A stretch of 64,000 nucleotides of DNA from Chryseobacterium balustinum (GCF_900168205.1 NZ_FUZE01000003.1:186001-250000); one strand, 5' to 3'. Shown: positions 42,012-51,484, numbered from the stretch's first letter. Notes: generated from the letters alone by a model not told the origin. Numbers and translations are program-made.

Positions 42012-43853
42012 TTATCTTTCAACCAATTCCTTTACTGTCTCGCCATAAAAATCGGTATGTGAAGTTTTAACTTGCAATAGTTGATACCATTTTCTGAACG
42101 CACCAACAAAAACCACAAGCATTAACACCATTGCTACAACCGCCAGTGTTGCCAATAAATATTGTTGTTTTGGAATGTAGATATCTATTACCTGAATATA
42201 TCCTGCCCAAAAAGTAATAATCGCCATGAAAACTCCTGGAATTGCCGAGCAAAGCGCATATTTTCCTCGATTTAATCTGATGAGCATTGTGGTACAGACT
42301 ATCAAACCGCATGCTGCGAGCAACTGATTACTAATCCCGAAAAGTGGCCAAATGCTGCTTACGTTTCCGGTAAAAACCAGATATCCCCAAGCAAATGTGA
42401 ACAATAAACTACTGATGATAATTCCGGGAGTCCAGTTTTTATCATTAAATTTAGGAATAACAGAACCCAACATTTCCTGTAAGAAAAATCTTCCAACTCT
42501 GGTTCCGGCATCAATAGCCGTTAAAATAAATACCGCTTCAAACATAATGGCGAAATTGTACCAATACGCCATCAGCTGATCCATGTATGGAATTTTATTG
42601 AAAATATGAGCCATTCCGACTGCCAAAGAAACAGCACCTCCGGTTCTTCCGTGCAGATCAATTCCTATTCTTTCTGAAAAATAATCAATATCAACACCGT
42701 GTAAACTAGGATGTGTTGCTAAGAAAGCGTCATAGGTATCTTTTGGTGTGTTGATGGCAAAATAATCTCCGGGCATCAAAGTACAAGCAGCAATCAATGC
42801 CATTAATGCAACAAAACCTTCTACAAGCATCGCTCCGTACCCCACAAATAAAATTTCTTTTTCTCTGTTCAGCATTTTTGGAGTGGTTCCTGTTGCAATT
42901 ACTGCATGGAAACCTGAAATTGCTCCACATGCAATCACAATAAAGATAAATGGTAAAACAGGCCCACCAATTACGGGGCCTCCACCATTGACAAATTCAG
43001 TTAAAGCAGGCATTTGAATGGTTGGGTGAATAACAATTACCCCAATGGCCAACATGATAATCGTTCCGATTTTTAAATACGTTGAAAGATAATCTCTTGG
43101 AACCAAAAGCAACCAAACCGGCAATACAGAAGCCAAAAATCCGTATAATGGGATTGCAATGGAAATTGTTGTGATATCCCATGTGAACATATTGTTCATG
43201 GTTTCGTTTTGCATTAAATTATGTCCGCCAATAATTCCTGCAATCAAAAGAACACCTCCCAGAACACTTGCAAAAGTCACCGAGTTTTTTCTGTATCGCA
43301 TAATCAATCCCATAATAATCGCAATCGGCATCGTAATCACTACGGTAAATAATGACCATGAAGCTTCGTGCATTGCATTAATACAGGCTAAAGAAAGTCC
43401 GGCAAGTGTTAAAATTAAGATGAATAAAATAGCAAAACCTGCAACCGTTCCGGTAGTTTTTCCGATTTCCTTGGATGCAATGGTTGCTAAACTTTGTCCT
43501 TTGTGTCTTACGGATGCAAAAAGTACCACCATATCGTGAACTCCACCTCCTAAAACACAGCCAATTAAAATCCAGATTGCTCCGGGAAGATATCCGAATT
43601 GAGCTGCCAAAACCGGGCCTACCAATGGTCCTGCTGCTGCAATTGCAGCAAAGTGATGTCCGAAAAGAACATTTTTATTGGTGGCTACATAATCTTTTCC
43701 ATCGGCAAATTCTACAGCGGGAGTTGTGTTTTTGTCATTTAAACGGAGCACTTTATTCGCTAAATAAATTCCGTAAAAACGGTAAGCAATCGCAAAGATA
43801 AGCAGTGATGTGAATACTAAGGTCAATGCATTAATTCCATTTAGAAATTCCAT
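42012..43853 (-). CDS. cstA: CstA family carbon-starvation/pyruvate transporter
   Basis: A 613-residue membrane protein with about 16 helices. Signature FGHHFAAIAAAGPLVGPVLAAQFGYLPGAIWI and GGGVHDMVVLFASVRHKGQSLA near the N-terminus, the GGPVIGGPVLPFIFIVIACGAISGFHAVIATGTTPKML core and the C-terminal AIDAGTRVGRFFLQE region fit CstA/YjiY. These transport peptides or pyruvate, usually under starvation. Shorter than E. coli CstA (about 700) but within the family range. Confidence 0.93.
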   Translation of the reverse strand: MEFLNGINALTLVFTSLLIFAIAYRFYGIYLANKVLRLNDKNTTPAVEFADGKDYVATNKNVLFGHHFAAIAAAGPLVGPVLAAQFGYLPGAIWILIGCVLGGGVHDMVVLFASVRHKGQSLATIASKEIGKTTGTVAGFAILFILILTLAGLSLACINAMHEASWSLFTVVITMPIAIIMGLIMRYRKNSVTFASVLGGVLLIAGIIGGHNLMQNETMNNMFTWDITTISIAIPLYGFLASVLPVWLLLVPRDYLSTYLKIGTIIMLAIGVIVIHPTIQMPALTEFVNGGGPVIGGPVLPFIFIVIACGAISGFHAVIATGTTPKMLNREKEILFVGYGAMLVEGFVALMALIAACTLMPGDYFAINTPKDTYDAFLATHPSLHGVDIDYFSERIGIDLHGRTGGAVSLAVGMAHIFNKIPYMDQLMAYWYNFAIMFEAVFILTAIDAGTRVGRFFLQEMLGSVIPKFNDKNWTPGIIISSLLFTFAWGYLVFTGNVSSIWPLFGISNQLLAACGLIVCTTMLIRLNRGKYALCSAIPGVFMAIITFWAGYIQVIDIYIPKQQYLLATLAVVAMVLMLVVFVGAFRKWYQLLQVKTSHTDFYGETVKELVER

Positions 43854-44077
43854 ATTGTTTTTCTTTTATGTGAGTAAATAATTAATGTTTTTGCTTTTTT
43901 ATTATGAATAATTTAAGCATCCGACCAAGATAATTATTTTCTATATAAAGTTTATCAATATGTATATCAACTTAGCGAAATAATCAGTGATATATTTCTA
44001 TTTTAAAATTAATGATTTGATTTTTAAAGTGTTGTTTATTGCTTCTTTTTGAAAAACTATATTTTGATATTGATTTT

Positions 44078-45100
44078 CTAATGATTGACGAAATTAGCTT
44101 TTTCCTGAGATAAAATAAAGTCGACCATTGCGTTGTTAAGCTCTTCCTGATAAGCTTTTTCGGTTGTGGAAAAACCGTGGTTTCCTTTTTTTACTATGAT
44201 CAATTCATGAGTTGTGTTCGCTTTTTTTAGCATTTTATTGAGTCTCTTCGAATGTCTTATAGGTGCTATTTTATCTTTATTCCCATGAAGAATCAGGGTA
44301 GGAACGGTGTTTTGAGTATAATTAAGAGGAGAAATAGTTTTGCAAACTTCAATAACTTTTTTTCTTTCTGTTTTAATGTCGTATCCGCTTATTCCGTTGG
44401 CGAGATTGGTTCTGATGTCGATAATTTTTTGCGAAATTAAACCAACTGTCAATAAAAGAGGTTTTGGAGCACGGGTATGAAGAAGCCTGTTCATATCGGT
44501 CGGCCCAAAATTATCAACCACATAATTTACTTTGGCTGAATATTTTGAAAGTTCCGAATCTCCCACAAAATCTTTATCTTCAGTATAAGCGCTTAAAAGT
44601 GAAAGATGTGCGCCTGCAGAAACGCCCCACATTCCGATGTTGTTTTCATCAAGATTGTATTGGTCTGCATTTTTGCGAACCCATCTTACCGCATCTTTAG
44701 TATCTTGAATTGGTGCAGGAAAGTGAAGTTTTTCAGTGACTAAACGATAATTAATGCTGATTACCGCATAGTTTTTTTCTAAAAGTTTCAAAATGGTACT
44801 TTCAACATAATTATCTGCAGTAATGATTTTGTCACCTTCAACCCAAGCGCCGCCGTGAACGTACATCACAACGGGAAGTTTTTTGTTCTCGGTATTTTTC
44901 GGACGATAAATATCTAGCTGAATATCTTTACCCGTCTCGTCGGTTTTGTAAACAATATTTTCTGAAACATTCGCCTGCTCAAAAAGGAGCGTACTTTTCT
45001 GTTTTTGCGAAAATCCAAAAGTGGAAATCGTCATTAGGAATAAAAAAAATAGGTTCTTTAAAAACCTATTATTTTTTGTGTTTGAGTGGAATGCTCTCAT
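44078..45100 (-). CDS. Secreted alpha/beta hydrolase (esterase)
   Basis: A 340-residue protein with an N-terminal signal sequence (about residues 10-32, FLKNLFFLFLMTISTFGFSQ). The oxyanion motif is HGGAW, the nucleophile elbow is WGVSAGAH and the catalytic acid/histidine are likely in LILHGNKDKIAP and GNHGF. The pattern matches the BD-FAE/carboxylesterase type used on acetylated polysaccharides. Substrate unknown. Confidence 0.88.
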   Translation of the reverse strand: MRAFHSNTKNNRFLKNLFFLFLMTISTFGFSQKQKSTLLFEQANVSENIVYKTDETGKDIQLDIYRPKNTENKKLPVVMYVHGGAWVEGDKIITADNYVESTILKLLEKNYAVISINYRLVTEKLHFPAPIQDTKDAVRWVRKNADQYNLDENNIGMWGVSAGAHLSLLSAYTEDKDFVGDSELSKYSAKVNYVVDNFGPTDMNRLLHTRAPKPLLLTVGLISQKIIDIRTNLANGISGYDIKTERKKVIEVCKTISPLNYTQNTVPTLILHGNKDKIAPIRHSKRLNKMLKKANTTHELIIVKKGNHGFSTTEKAYQEELNNAMVDFILSQEKANFVNH

Positions 45101-45119
45101 AAAATATTGCTTTAGTTTG

Positions 45120-45503
45120 CTACTTTACCAACTCTTCAAAAAGTTTACCAAAAGTTTGGTTTAAATCTTTCGATTTTCCGGGATGAGGTCTTGAAGTTTG
45201 TACAACCGCACTTCTCACCGCAGTCAACCAACGAAATCTATCTGGAATTTCGAGTAGAGCTATCGGACCGCCTTCCTTCTTTCCTTCAGCAATATTTTTA
45301 AAACTCTCCAAATTTTTAATGATATCATCATAATCGAGTTTGCTGTGCATAAACTTAAATTTATCAGGACAGAGGTAAAATTCTACTTTGATGAATTTTT
45401 CTCTTTTCGAAAACAAAACCAGTCCGATGTTGAAAAATTCTTCTCTTTCAACCTTCGGCACCAAACGTATTACGGCATATTCGTATATTTTATCCTCTTG
45501 CAT
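45120..45503 (-). CDS. DUF3037 family protein
   Basis: A 127-residue protein with the DUF3037 pattern EYAVIRLVPKVEREEFFNIGLVLFSKREKF and FRWLTAVRSAVVQTSRPHPGK. It overlaps the HipA-like gene upstream by 14 bp, so the two are translationally coupled. The pair is known as a conserved two-gene unit, but the activity of DUF3037 is unknown. It could be a partner or antitoxin-like regulator of the kinase (inference). Confidence 0.85.
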   Translation of the reverse strand: MQEDKIYEYAVIRLVPKVEREEFFNIGLVLFSKREKFIKVEFYLCPDKFKFMHSKLDYDDIIKNLESFKNIAEGKKEGGPIALLEIPDRFRWLTAVRSAVVQTSRPHPGKSKDLNQTFGKLFEELVK

Positions 45504-46263
45504 TTTTGGCTTCGTTTATAAAGATTTGGGAATTTTCTAATCGAGTTTTCAGAAAGTTGAAATAAATTTCACGGATTTCGTCCGGACTTTCTTCGGCATC
45601 ATTCCAATGCAACCAATCCTGTGGAATCGCATTAACGATTTCTCTGAATAAACCTTCATTTAAAACTGAATGCGCAAATTGATCTGCCTCATCTAATTTT
45701 GCTGCTTGCGGAAGCAAAACGTGATCTTTTATATATTTAAAAGGTGTTTTTGCCGCCGTATCAAAATTCTGCCATGAATGATGAAAATAAAAAGAAGCAC
45801 CGTTATCAATAATCCACAATTCTTTATGCCACATCAAAAGATTAGTATTCTTAAAAGTACGGTCTATATTGGTAATAAATGCATCCAGCCAAACGATTTT
45901 TGAAGCTAAAAGCGAATCTACTTTCACACTCGAATCGAACGCAATAGATTCTGAAAGATAGTGAAGTCCTAAATTTAATCCTTCAGAATTTTTTAATAAA
46001 TCCTGAATTTCCTCATCGGCTTCTGTTCTCCCAAAATCTACATCAAGATTAGCAAAAACTAACTCTGGAATTGGTAAACCTAAGGCTTTAGTAATTTTCC
46101 CTCCTAAAAGTTCTGAAATCAACATTTTTACACCATGACCGGCTCCACGAAATTTCAAAACATATTTAAAATCATCATCAGCTTCCGCCAAAGCAGGAAG
46201 TGAGCCTCCTTCACGAAGCGGGAGTATATAGCGTTGTACGGTAACTGTTCTTAAATCCAACAT
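45490..46263 (-). CDS. HipA-like kinase (HipA_2 type)
   Basis: A 257-residue protein with an abbreviated HipA fold. ATP-binding lysine in YVLKFRG, helix SELLGGKITKALGLPIPELVF, catalytic region DAFITNIDRTFKNTNLLMW and metal-binding IDNGASFYF. It lacks the long N-terminal lobe of classical HipA and the HipB antitoxin gene; a DUF3037 gene overlaps its 3' end instead. HipA-type kinases phosphorylate aminoacyl-tRNA synthetases or other proteins; the target here is unknown. Confidence 0.85.
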   Translation of the reverse strand: MLDLRTVTVQRYILPLREGGSLPALAEADDDFKYVLKFRGAGHGVKMLISELLGGKITKALGLPIPELVFANLDVDFGRTEADEEIQDLLKNSEGLNLGLHYLSESIAFDSSVKVDSLLASKIVWLDAFITNIDRTFKNTNLLMWHKELWIIDNGASFYFHHSWQNFDTAAKTPFKYIKDHVLLPQAAKLDEADQFAHSVLNEGLFREIVNAIPQDWLHWNDAEESPDEIREIYFNFLKTRLENSQIFINEAKNARG

Positions 46264-46278
46264 GATGCAAAACTAAGA

Positions 46279-47535
46279 CTATTTTTTGATAATCTTTTTA
46301 GTGTATTCTTTTTCTCCGATCTTATATTTCAAAAAATAAGTTCCGGTGGTTACATGATTCAGAGGAATGCTATAGCCGTTTTCTGTTTTTTTGAAATCAT
46401 GTTTGAGAATACGTCCTGAAGCATCTGATAAGGAAGCAATAGACAGTTTTTGATCAGTAATAATGTTGATAAAGCTCTGAGTCGGATTAGGGTAAATCTG
46501 AACCTGATCAATCTTACTTTCCTGAGTTCCCAAATTATTGATCGTAACAGATTTTGTTTTAGTAGAATTTCTTCCACAAGCATTGGTAGTGAGGGTTACT
46601 TGGTAGTTTCCTGTAGCAAGATACGTATGAGAAGGATTTTCTAAAGTAGAGGTATTTCCATCTCCAAAAGTCCATGCAAAAGTGGTGGCATTTTGTGTTT
46701 GGTTTGTAAACTGAATTGTAGACGTACCAGTTGTCTGATAATTAAATCTACTGGCTACATCATTCGTTCCAATTAGCCACATGTCAAGATTGTCATAGAC
46801 TGTGTTTTTTACAATATTTTTTATAATTTGTGATTCTGTAGCGGTTAAATTTCCATTAAAAGTTGCTAGTTCAGGATTTTTTTTAAACAAAATAGTGTAG
46901 AAAGTGTAAGCAGCCGCCATAGAACCCAAATAGCTGGGATGTGAACCATCGCTGGAGTATAAATCCATCGTTGGTTGCTGTTGCCTTATAGTTCTCCATA
47001 CTTTTCCGACGGGTGAAATTAATCCCTCGTTTATTTGTGCCATATCCATATATCGGTTGTAGATAAGGTCGTCCATACCTTCATAGGTGCATACAGGAGT
47101 GTTTCCGTTGGCACAATTTGTAGCATCACCGGTTTTGTAACCCCAAGTCATAAAAAATATAGGATTGCCACAAGCATTCGAAGCTTTGGTTAAATCTGCG
47201 AGCTGTTTTGCGTAAGGATGCATTTCAGACTGTATATAGCTGTTTGGAAACGACGGTATTTGGCTTTGCTCCTGTAGTACAACGTAATCCCAATTACCTT
47301 GATTAATGATTGAGGTTACTGCTTGGTTTTGTGCGTGTTGCTTTAGCGTAGCTCCTCCCATTGCATGAGTCTGGTAATTTAATACATCTCCGGTAGAAAG
47401 TGCCGTGAGCTTTACTAATTCGGGTAAATCGTTGGTGTACGTGTAACTGTTTCCTACAAAAAAGACTTTTTTTGTGGTCTGCGCAATTGTGAATGAAAAG
47501 GAAATTAAAAATAAAAAAAGTAAAGTTTTTTTCAT
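46279..47535 (-). CDS. Secreted SGNH hydrolase-like protein with PKD and type IX sorting domains
   Basis: A 418-residue protein. Signal peptide MKKTLLFLFLISFSFTIAQ, then an SGNH domain (DUF4886-like) with nucleophile in FVGNSYTYTNDLPELV, GNWDYVVLQEQSQIPSF, and the DxxH motif SDGSHPSYLG. A PKD domain follows (FAWTFGDGNTSTLENPSHTYLATGNYQVTLTTNACG pattern), then a C-terminal T9SS type A sorting domain beginning QIYPNPTQSF and ending KKIIKK. It is exported by the type IX secretion system. Likely a carbohydrate or lipid esterase. Confidence 0.87.
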   Translation of the reverse strand: MKKTLLFLFLISFSFTIAQTTKKVFFVGNSYTYTNDLPELVKLTALSTGDVLNYQTHAMGGATLKQHAQNQAVTSIINQGNWDYVVLQEQSQIPSFPNSYIQSEMHPYAKQLADLTKASNACGNPIFFMTWGYKTGDATNCANGNTPVCTYEGMDDLIYNRYMDMAQINEGLISPVGKVWRTIRQQQPTMDLYSSDGSHPSYLGSMAAAYTFYTILFKKNPELATFNGNLTATESQIIKNIVKNTVYDNLDMWLIGTNDVASRFNYQTTGTSTIQFTNQTQNATTFAWTFGDGNTSTLENPSHTYLATGNYQVTLTTNACGRNSTKTKSVTINNLGTQESKIDQVQIYPNPTQSFINIITDQKLSIASLSDASGRILKHDFKKTENGYSIPLNHVTTGTYFLKYKIGEKEYTKKIIKK

Positions 47536-47600
47536 ATATTTAAATTAGAGTGAATATTACAAATGTAACTGTAATTTTGGTATGCAATAATTAATATTTT

Positions 47601-48440
47601 ATGAAATTAGTAAAAGAGATCAACATAGTCCTTGAAAACCCTGAAACCAAAGATTTTCTTGCTGATACATTTTATCCTGAAACCAATGAGAAACTACCGC
47701 TGGTTATTTTCGTTCATGGTTATAAAGGCTACAAAGATTGGGGAGCATGGAATTTAATGGCAGAAAAGTTTGCGGAAGCTGGTTTTTTCTTCGTTAAATT
47801 TAATTTTTCCCACAATGGAACTACCATTAACGATCCTGAAAATTTTGCAGATCTGGAAGCTTTTGGAAATAACAATTATTCAAAAGAACTTTCAGATTTA
47901 AATGTTGTGATTGATCATTTCGTTAAAGATATAAAAGTAGACGACCAGAAGATCGTTTTGATAGGACACAGTCGGGGAGGTGGAATTTCTATTATTAAAA
48001 CCTGTGAAGACGAAAGAATTAATGGATTGATTACTTTGGCAAGCGTCGATACTTTAGAAAGATTTCCTACAGAACAAAAATTTGAGCAATGGAAAGAAAA
48101 CGGAGTGTACTATGTAGAAAACGGAAGAACGAAACAGCAAATGCCGCATTACTTCCAATTTTTTGAAGACTTTAAAAAAGATGAGCACCGGTTTGATGTA
48201 GAACGCTCAATGGAAATGGCAAAAGCTCAGGTTTTAATTATTCACGGAACCAATGATGAAAGTGTGAACCTGAAAAATGCAGAACATCTTCATATTTTAA
48301 ATCCAACTTCAGAATTGTATCTTATTGAGAATGCAAACCATACGTTTGGAGCCGAAGAACCTTGGGAAGGTAATGTGTTACCAAAAGGATTGAATGAAGT
48401 TGTTGAAAAGTCTATTGAGTTTATCAAGCATAATATTTGA
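47601..48440 (+). CDS. Alpha/beta hydrolase
   Basis: A 279-residue cytosolic hydrolase. HGYKGYKDWG as oxyanion region, nucleophile elbow GHSRGGG (about residues 127-133), acid in IIHGTNDESVN and histidine in ENANHTFG. This is the dienelactone-hydrolase/peptidase-like class with a wide substrate range. No signal peptide. It diverges from the SGNH gene and lies upstream of the GG-leader peptides without a shared operon signal. Confidence 0.9.
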   Translation: MKLVKEINIVLENPETKDFLADTFYPETNEKLPLVIFVHGYKGYKDWGAWNLMAEKFAEAGFFFVKFNFSHNGTTINDPENFADLEAFGNNNYSKELSDLNVVIDHFVKDIKVDDQKIVLIGHSRGGGISIIKTCEDERINGLITLASVDTLERFPTEQKFEQWKENGVYYVENGRTKQQMPHYFQFFEDFKKDEHRFDVERSMEMAKAQVLIIHGTNDESVNLKNAEHLHILNPTSELYLIENANHTFGAEEPWEGNVLPKGLNEVVEKSIEFIKHNI

Positions 48441-48481
48441 TTTTTATTGTTAAAATTACTCTTGATGTTATTAGTTTTCAT

Positions 48482-48489
48482 ACTTTAGT
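48482..48489 (+). promoter_or_regulatory. Promoter -7-like box of the first GG-leader gene
   Basis: TACTTTAG, followed by TGAAACATTAATAATCATT that recurs word for word before the second peptide gene (box TATTTTAG at 48927-48934). Confidence 0.45.
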
Positions 48490-48520
48490 GAAACATTAAT
48501 AATCATTAACTAAAAATTTT

Positions 48521-48736
48521 ATGAAAAAATCAAATTTAAAAAAATTAAGTAGAGCAGCTCAAAAAAGTATTTCTGGAGGAGTAGGAGGTCTAGAACCAAT
48601 ACAATGTGCAACAGGCTGCCATAAAAATTATATTGGTGACGGACAAGGCATTTTATGCATTGTACCCCCATGTCAATCTCCTAATTTTGGAACACAAAGC
48701 AAAGATGCTAATGGAAATTGGCAATGCTGTTACTAA
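48521..48736 (+). CDS. GG-leader bacteriocin-like peptide 1
   Basis: A 71-residue peptide with leader MKKSNLKKLSRAAQKSISGG, the Chryseobacterium/Bacteroidota leader type with double-glycine cleavage. The mature part has cysteines in CATGC, CIVPPC and the terminal CCY, suitable for disulphides. A near-identical paralogue lies downstream with its own promoter and terminator. Function as a bacteriocin is inferred only from the leader; no exporter, immunity or peptidase gene is nearby. Confidence 0.8.
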   Translation: MKKSNLKKLSRAAQKSISGGVGGLEPIQCATGCHKNYIGDGQGILCIVPPCQSPNFGTQSKDANGNWQCCY

Positions 48737-48756
48737 GTGTTTAATTTTAAAAAATA

Positions 48757-48782
48757 AAAGGAGTGAAAGTTTTCACTCCTTT
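48757..48782 (+). terminator. Terminator after GG-leader peptide 1
   Basis: AAAGGAGTGAAA and TTTCACTCCTTT arms, T-rich tail. The same arms recur after peptide 2. Confidence 0.8.
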
Positions 48783-48968
48783 CTTTATATATCAATATAT
48801 GTTTTTTGCGAAAATACCTTTAGTAGTATTATTAAATGTTTGGTTGATAGTGATTTAAAACAATATGCTTATGAAAAATATTCTTTATTTATTGTTGAAT
48901 TTTAATGATGATATCGTATTTTTTCCTATTTTAGTGAAACATTAATAATCATTTAAATAGAAAATTTT

Positions 48969-49175
48969 ATGAAAAAATTGAACTTACAAAAATTAAGCAG
49001 AGAAGCTCAGAAAAACATTTCTGGAGGAGGCTTGGAATTACAAGCATGTGCAAGTGGTTGCTATGATCGCTATTTTAGCGATGGACAGGGTAATTGTCTT
49101 GTTCCTCCATGTTCTGTTCCCAATTTGGGTAGGGAAATTAAAGACGGTAATGGAATTTGGAAATGTTGTTATTAG
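48969..49175 (+). CDS. GG-leader bacteriocin-like peptide 2
   Basis: A 68-residue paralogue with leader MKKLNLQKLSREAQKNISGG and mature cysteines CASGC, CLVPPC and CCY in the same positions as peptide 1. Promoter-proximal and terminator sequences are also duplicated, so the whole transcription unit was tandemly copied and the mature part then diverged, the expected result of diversifying selection on a peptide. Confidence 0.8.
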   Translation: MKKLNLQKLSREAQKNISGGGLELQACASGCYDRYFSDGQGNCLVPPCSVPNLGREIKDGNGIWKCCY

Positions 49176-49196
49176 ATATTCGATTTAAAAATAAAG

Positions 49197-49224
49197 AAAG
49201 GAGTGAAAATTTTCACTCCTTTTT
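49197..49224 (+). terminator. Terminator after GG-leader peptide 2
   Basis: AAAGGAGTGAAAA and TTTTCACTCCTTT form a perfect palindrome followed by T. Confidence 0.85.
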
Positions 49225-49245
49225 ATTTTAATTTCAAGTTGTAAT

Positions 49246-50067
49246 TTATTTAACTAAAACTTTCCACGCTTCTTCAATTTTACTATCCAATAAAAAATTC
49301 TGAGCTTTTAGGTGAATGTTTTCATCATCATGACAGTTTTCAGAAGGTAAGACTTCTACATTGGCAAGCATTCCCAAATCGTTTCCTGTAAAGACTTTGC
49401 TTAATTTTATAGAATCAGGAAGAAGATCAAAACCAATTCCTTTTGTAACCAAAGGTTTTGGAACTTCAAAAAGATTATTCTCATTGTTTCTAGAATACCA
49501 GTTTCCGCCAAGACGGGCAACCATATCCAGCTTTTTCTGATCCAGATTTCCTTCTTCATTCAGATATTCTTCTCTGATATGAATTTTCTGAACTTCACAA
49601 ATTACTAAATTTCCAGCGCCTCCTTGATCTCCTAAAGATTTTACTTCTAAAACTTTACATTCAAAATTAACAGGGCATTCTTCGATTAATTTAGGTTTAA
49701 CCAAATCAGCATCTTTCATCGTTAATCCAGACTTAATAAATTCGTTGACTCCGTCACCATATTCTGTTGAAGCTAAAGAAATCTGCTGTACGATTGGAAA
49801 ATTAACAGTTCCGATAACTACTTCAGAAGTTTCCAAAACGTTTTCCAAAGTATGTTTTGTGGTATTGTCCCGAACTCTTCTCGATGGTGAAAAAATCAAA
49901 ATCGGAGGAACTGTGCTAAACATGTTGAAAAAACTGAATGGTGATAAATTGATTTCTCCATTTTTATCAACCGTAGAAGCTAATGCAATGGGGCGCGGTG
50001 AAACGGTAGTTTGCATTATTGTTTGTAGTTGTACAGAAGTTATTTCGGATGGGATTACTGTTTTCAT
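49246..50067 (-). CDS. Flavin reductase-like FMN-binding protein
   Basis: A 273-residue protein with the flavin reductase (split-barrel FMN-binding) pattern: TTVSPRPIALASTVDKNGEINLSPFSFFNMFSTVPPILIFSPSRRVRDNTTKHTLENV and ISLASTEYGDGVNEF. Members supply reduced flavin to monooxygenases. It lies just before the tyrosine-degradation genes but is not co-oriented within one operon with a partner oxygenase, so that role is not certain. Confidence 0.88.
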   Translation of the reverse strand: MKTVIPSEITSVQLQTIMQTTVSPRPIALASTVDKNGEINLSPFSFFNMFSTVPPILIFSPSRRVRDNTTKHTLENVLETSEVVIGTVNFPIVQQISLASTEYGDGVNEFIKSGLTMKDADLVKPKLIEECPVNFECKVLEVKSLGDQGGAGNLVICEVQKIHIREEYLNEEGNLDQKKLDMVARLGGNWYSRNNENNLFEVPKPLVTKGIGFDLLPDSIKLSKVFTGNDLGMLANVEVLPSENCHDDENIHLKAQNFLLDSKIEEAWKVLVK

Positions 50068-50120
50068 TTTTATTATTTTACACTTAATTAGGCTTAAGTA
50101 TTCAAATTATGTTTAAAAAA

Positions 50121-50211
50121 GATGCTTCGACTTCGCTCAGCATGACATTTCTAATACTAACTGTTTTGCAGAATGTTTTTAGCGGTGTCATGCTCAGCCT
50201 GTCGAAGCATC
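50121..50211. repeat. REP-like palindrome (GATGCTTCGAC family)
   Basis: GATGCTTCGACTTCGCTCAG at 50121-50140 faces its near-complement CTCAGCCTGTCGAAGCATC at 50193-50211, with ATGACA/TGTCAT just inside. A well-known type of dispersed hairpin repeat in Bacteroidota genomes. Confidence 0.75.
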
Positions 50212-50236
50212 TAAATATTCTTGTTTAAAAATATAA

Positions 50237-51484
50237 TTATTTCGTTGGAATAATTTTACCAGCAACTTCACCGAAACCAACTCTTACACCATCTTTTTCA
50301 GCCCAAGCTTTCATAGTTACCGTGTCGTTATCGTCGATGAATTTCCTTTCCTGTCCATTGCTTAGTTGAATTGGGTTTTGCCCTCTCCAAGTTAATTCTA
50401 GCATAGAACCGAAAGATTTTGGATCACTTCCTGAAATAGTTCCACTTGCATATAGATCACCAACTTCAACGTTACAACCATTTACCGTGTGATGAGCCAA
50501 TTGTTGCGTCATATTCCAGTACATGTGTTTGTAATTGCTTTCAGAAATTAGGTTTTCTTCACCATTTTCAGGCTGTAAATAAACTTCCAAATTGATATCG
50601 TAATTTTTATCCCCTTCAAATTTTAAATAATCTAAAACTTCAGGATCTTGCGTTGGAGAAGTTGTTTTGAATGGTTCTAAAGCTTCTAAAGTAACTACCC
50701 ATGGAGAAACTGATGAACCGAAATTTTTCGCCAAAAATGGTCCTAATGGAACATATTCCCAAGATTGGATGTCTCTTGCTGACCAGTCGTTGAAAACGAC
50801 CATTCCGAAAATAGCGTCTTCGGCATCTTTTGTAGAGATGCTTTCTCCCATTTCGGTATTTTTGTTGACAATGAATGCCATTTCCAATTCAAAATCCAAT
50901 TGTTTGCAAGGTCCGAAAACCGGCTTGTCTGCATCTGCTGGTTTCATCTGACCTTTTGGACGGTTAATTTCCGTTCCTGAAACTACAATTGATGAAGCTC
51001 TTCCGTGATAGCCTACCGGTAAATGTTTCCAGTTTGGAAGTAGTGCATTTTCAGGATCTCTGAACATTTTCCCAACATTGGTTGCGTGCTCGATGCTGCT
51101 GTAGAAATCAGTGTAATTTGGAATGTGAATAGGCATCATCATTTTTACCTGATCTATATCGTAAAATGCTTCTTCGATTGTTTTTTCATCCTTAGATAAA
51201 ATAGAACCTTCAAGCAATAATTCCTGTATTTTAAGACGTACCGCATTGGTAACAGGTTTTCCCAGTTCGATAAATTCGTTTAAAGTATAAGCTTCAAAAA
51301 TATTATCATCAAGATCTTTAATTCCTTCAAAAAATCCAAGATCGTACAAAGTTGCAAGATCAATAATCTGATCTCCGATTCTTGTGGCGCATCCTATGAA
51401 TTCTTTATCGAAAACCGCTACTCCGAAAGGAATGTTATGAATTGAAAAGTCTGAATTAGATGAATACTCTACAAATGATTTCAT
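50237..51484 (-). CDS. fahA: Fumarylacetoacetase
   Basis: A 415-residue FAH enzyme, the last step of tyrosine catabolism (fumarylacetoacetate to fumarate and acetoacetate). DYTDFYSSIEHATNVGKMFRDPENALLPNWKHLPVGYHGRASSIV motif near residue 115, FELEMAFIVNKNTEMGE, the catalytic-site DWSARDIQSWEYVPLGPFLAKNFGSSVSPWVV and the terminal SGSDPKSFGSMLELTWRG. Full length. The gene is followed by an exported protein gene and then hppD, so the order is hppD-unknown-fahA, each with gaps. Confidence 0.95.
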   Translation of the reverse strand: MKSFVEYSSNSDFSIHNIPFGVAVFDKEFIGCATRIGDQIIDLATLYDLGFFEGIKDLDDNIFEAYTLNEFIELGKPVTNAVRLKIQELLLEGSILSKDEKTIEEAFYDIDQVKMMMPIHIPNYTDFYSSIEHATNVGKMFRDPENALLPNWKHLPVGYHGRASSIVVSGTEINRPKGQMKPADADKPVFGPCKQLDFELEMAFIVNKNTEMGESISTKDAEDAIFGMVVFNDWSARDIQSWEYVPLGPFLAKNFGSSVSPWVVTLEALEPFKTTSPTQDPEVLDYLKFEGDKNYDINLEVYLQPENGEENLISESNYKHMYWNMTQQLAHHTVNGCNVEVGDLYASGTISGSDPKSFGSMLELTWRGQNPIQLSNGQERKFIDDNDTVTMKAWAEKDGVRVGFGEVAGKIIPTK

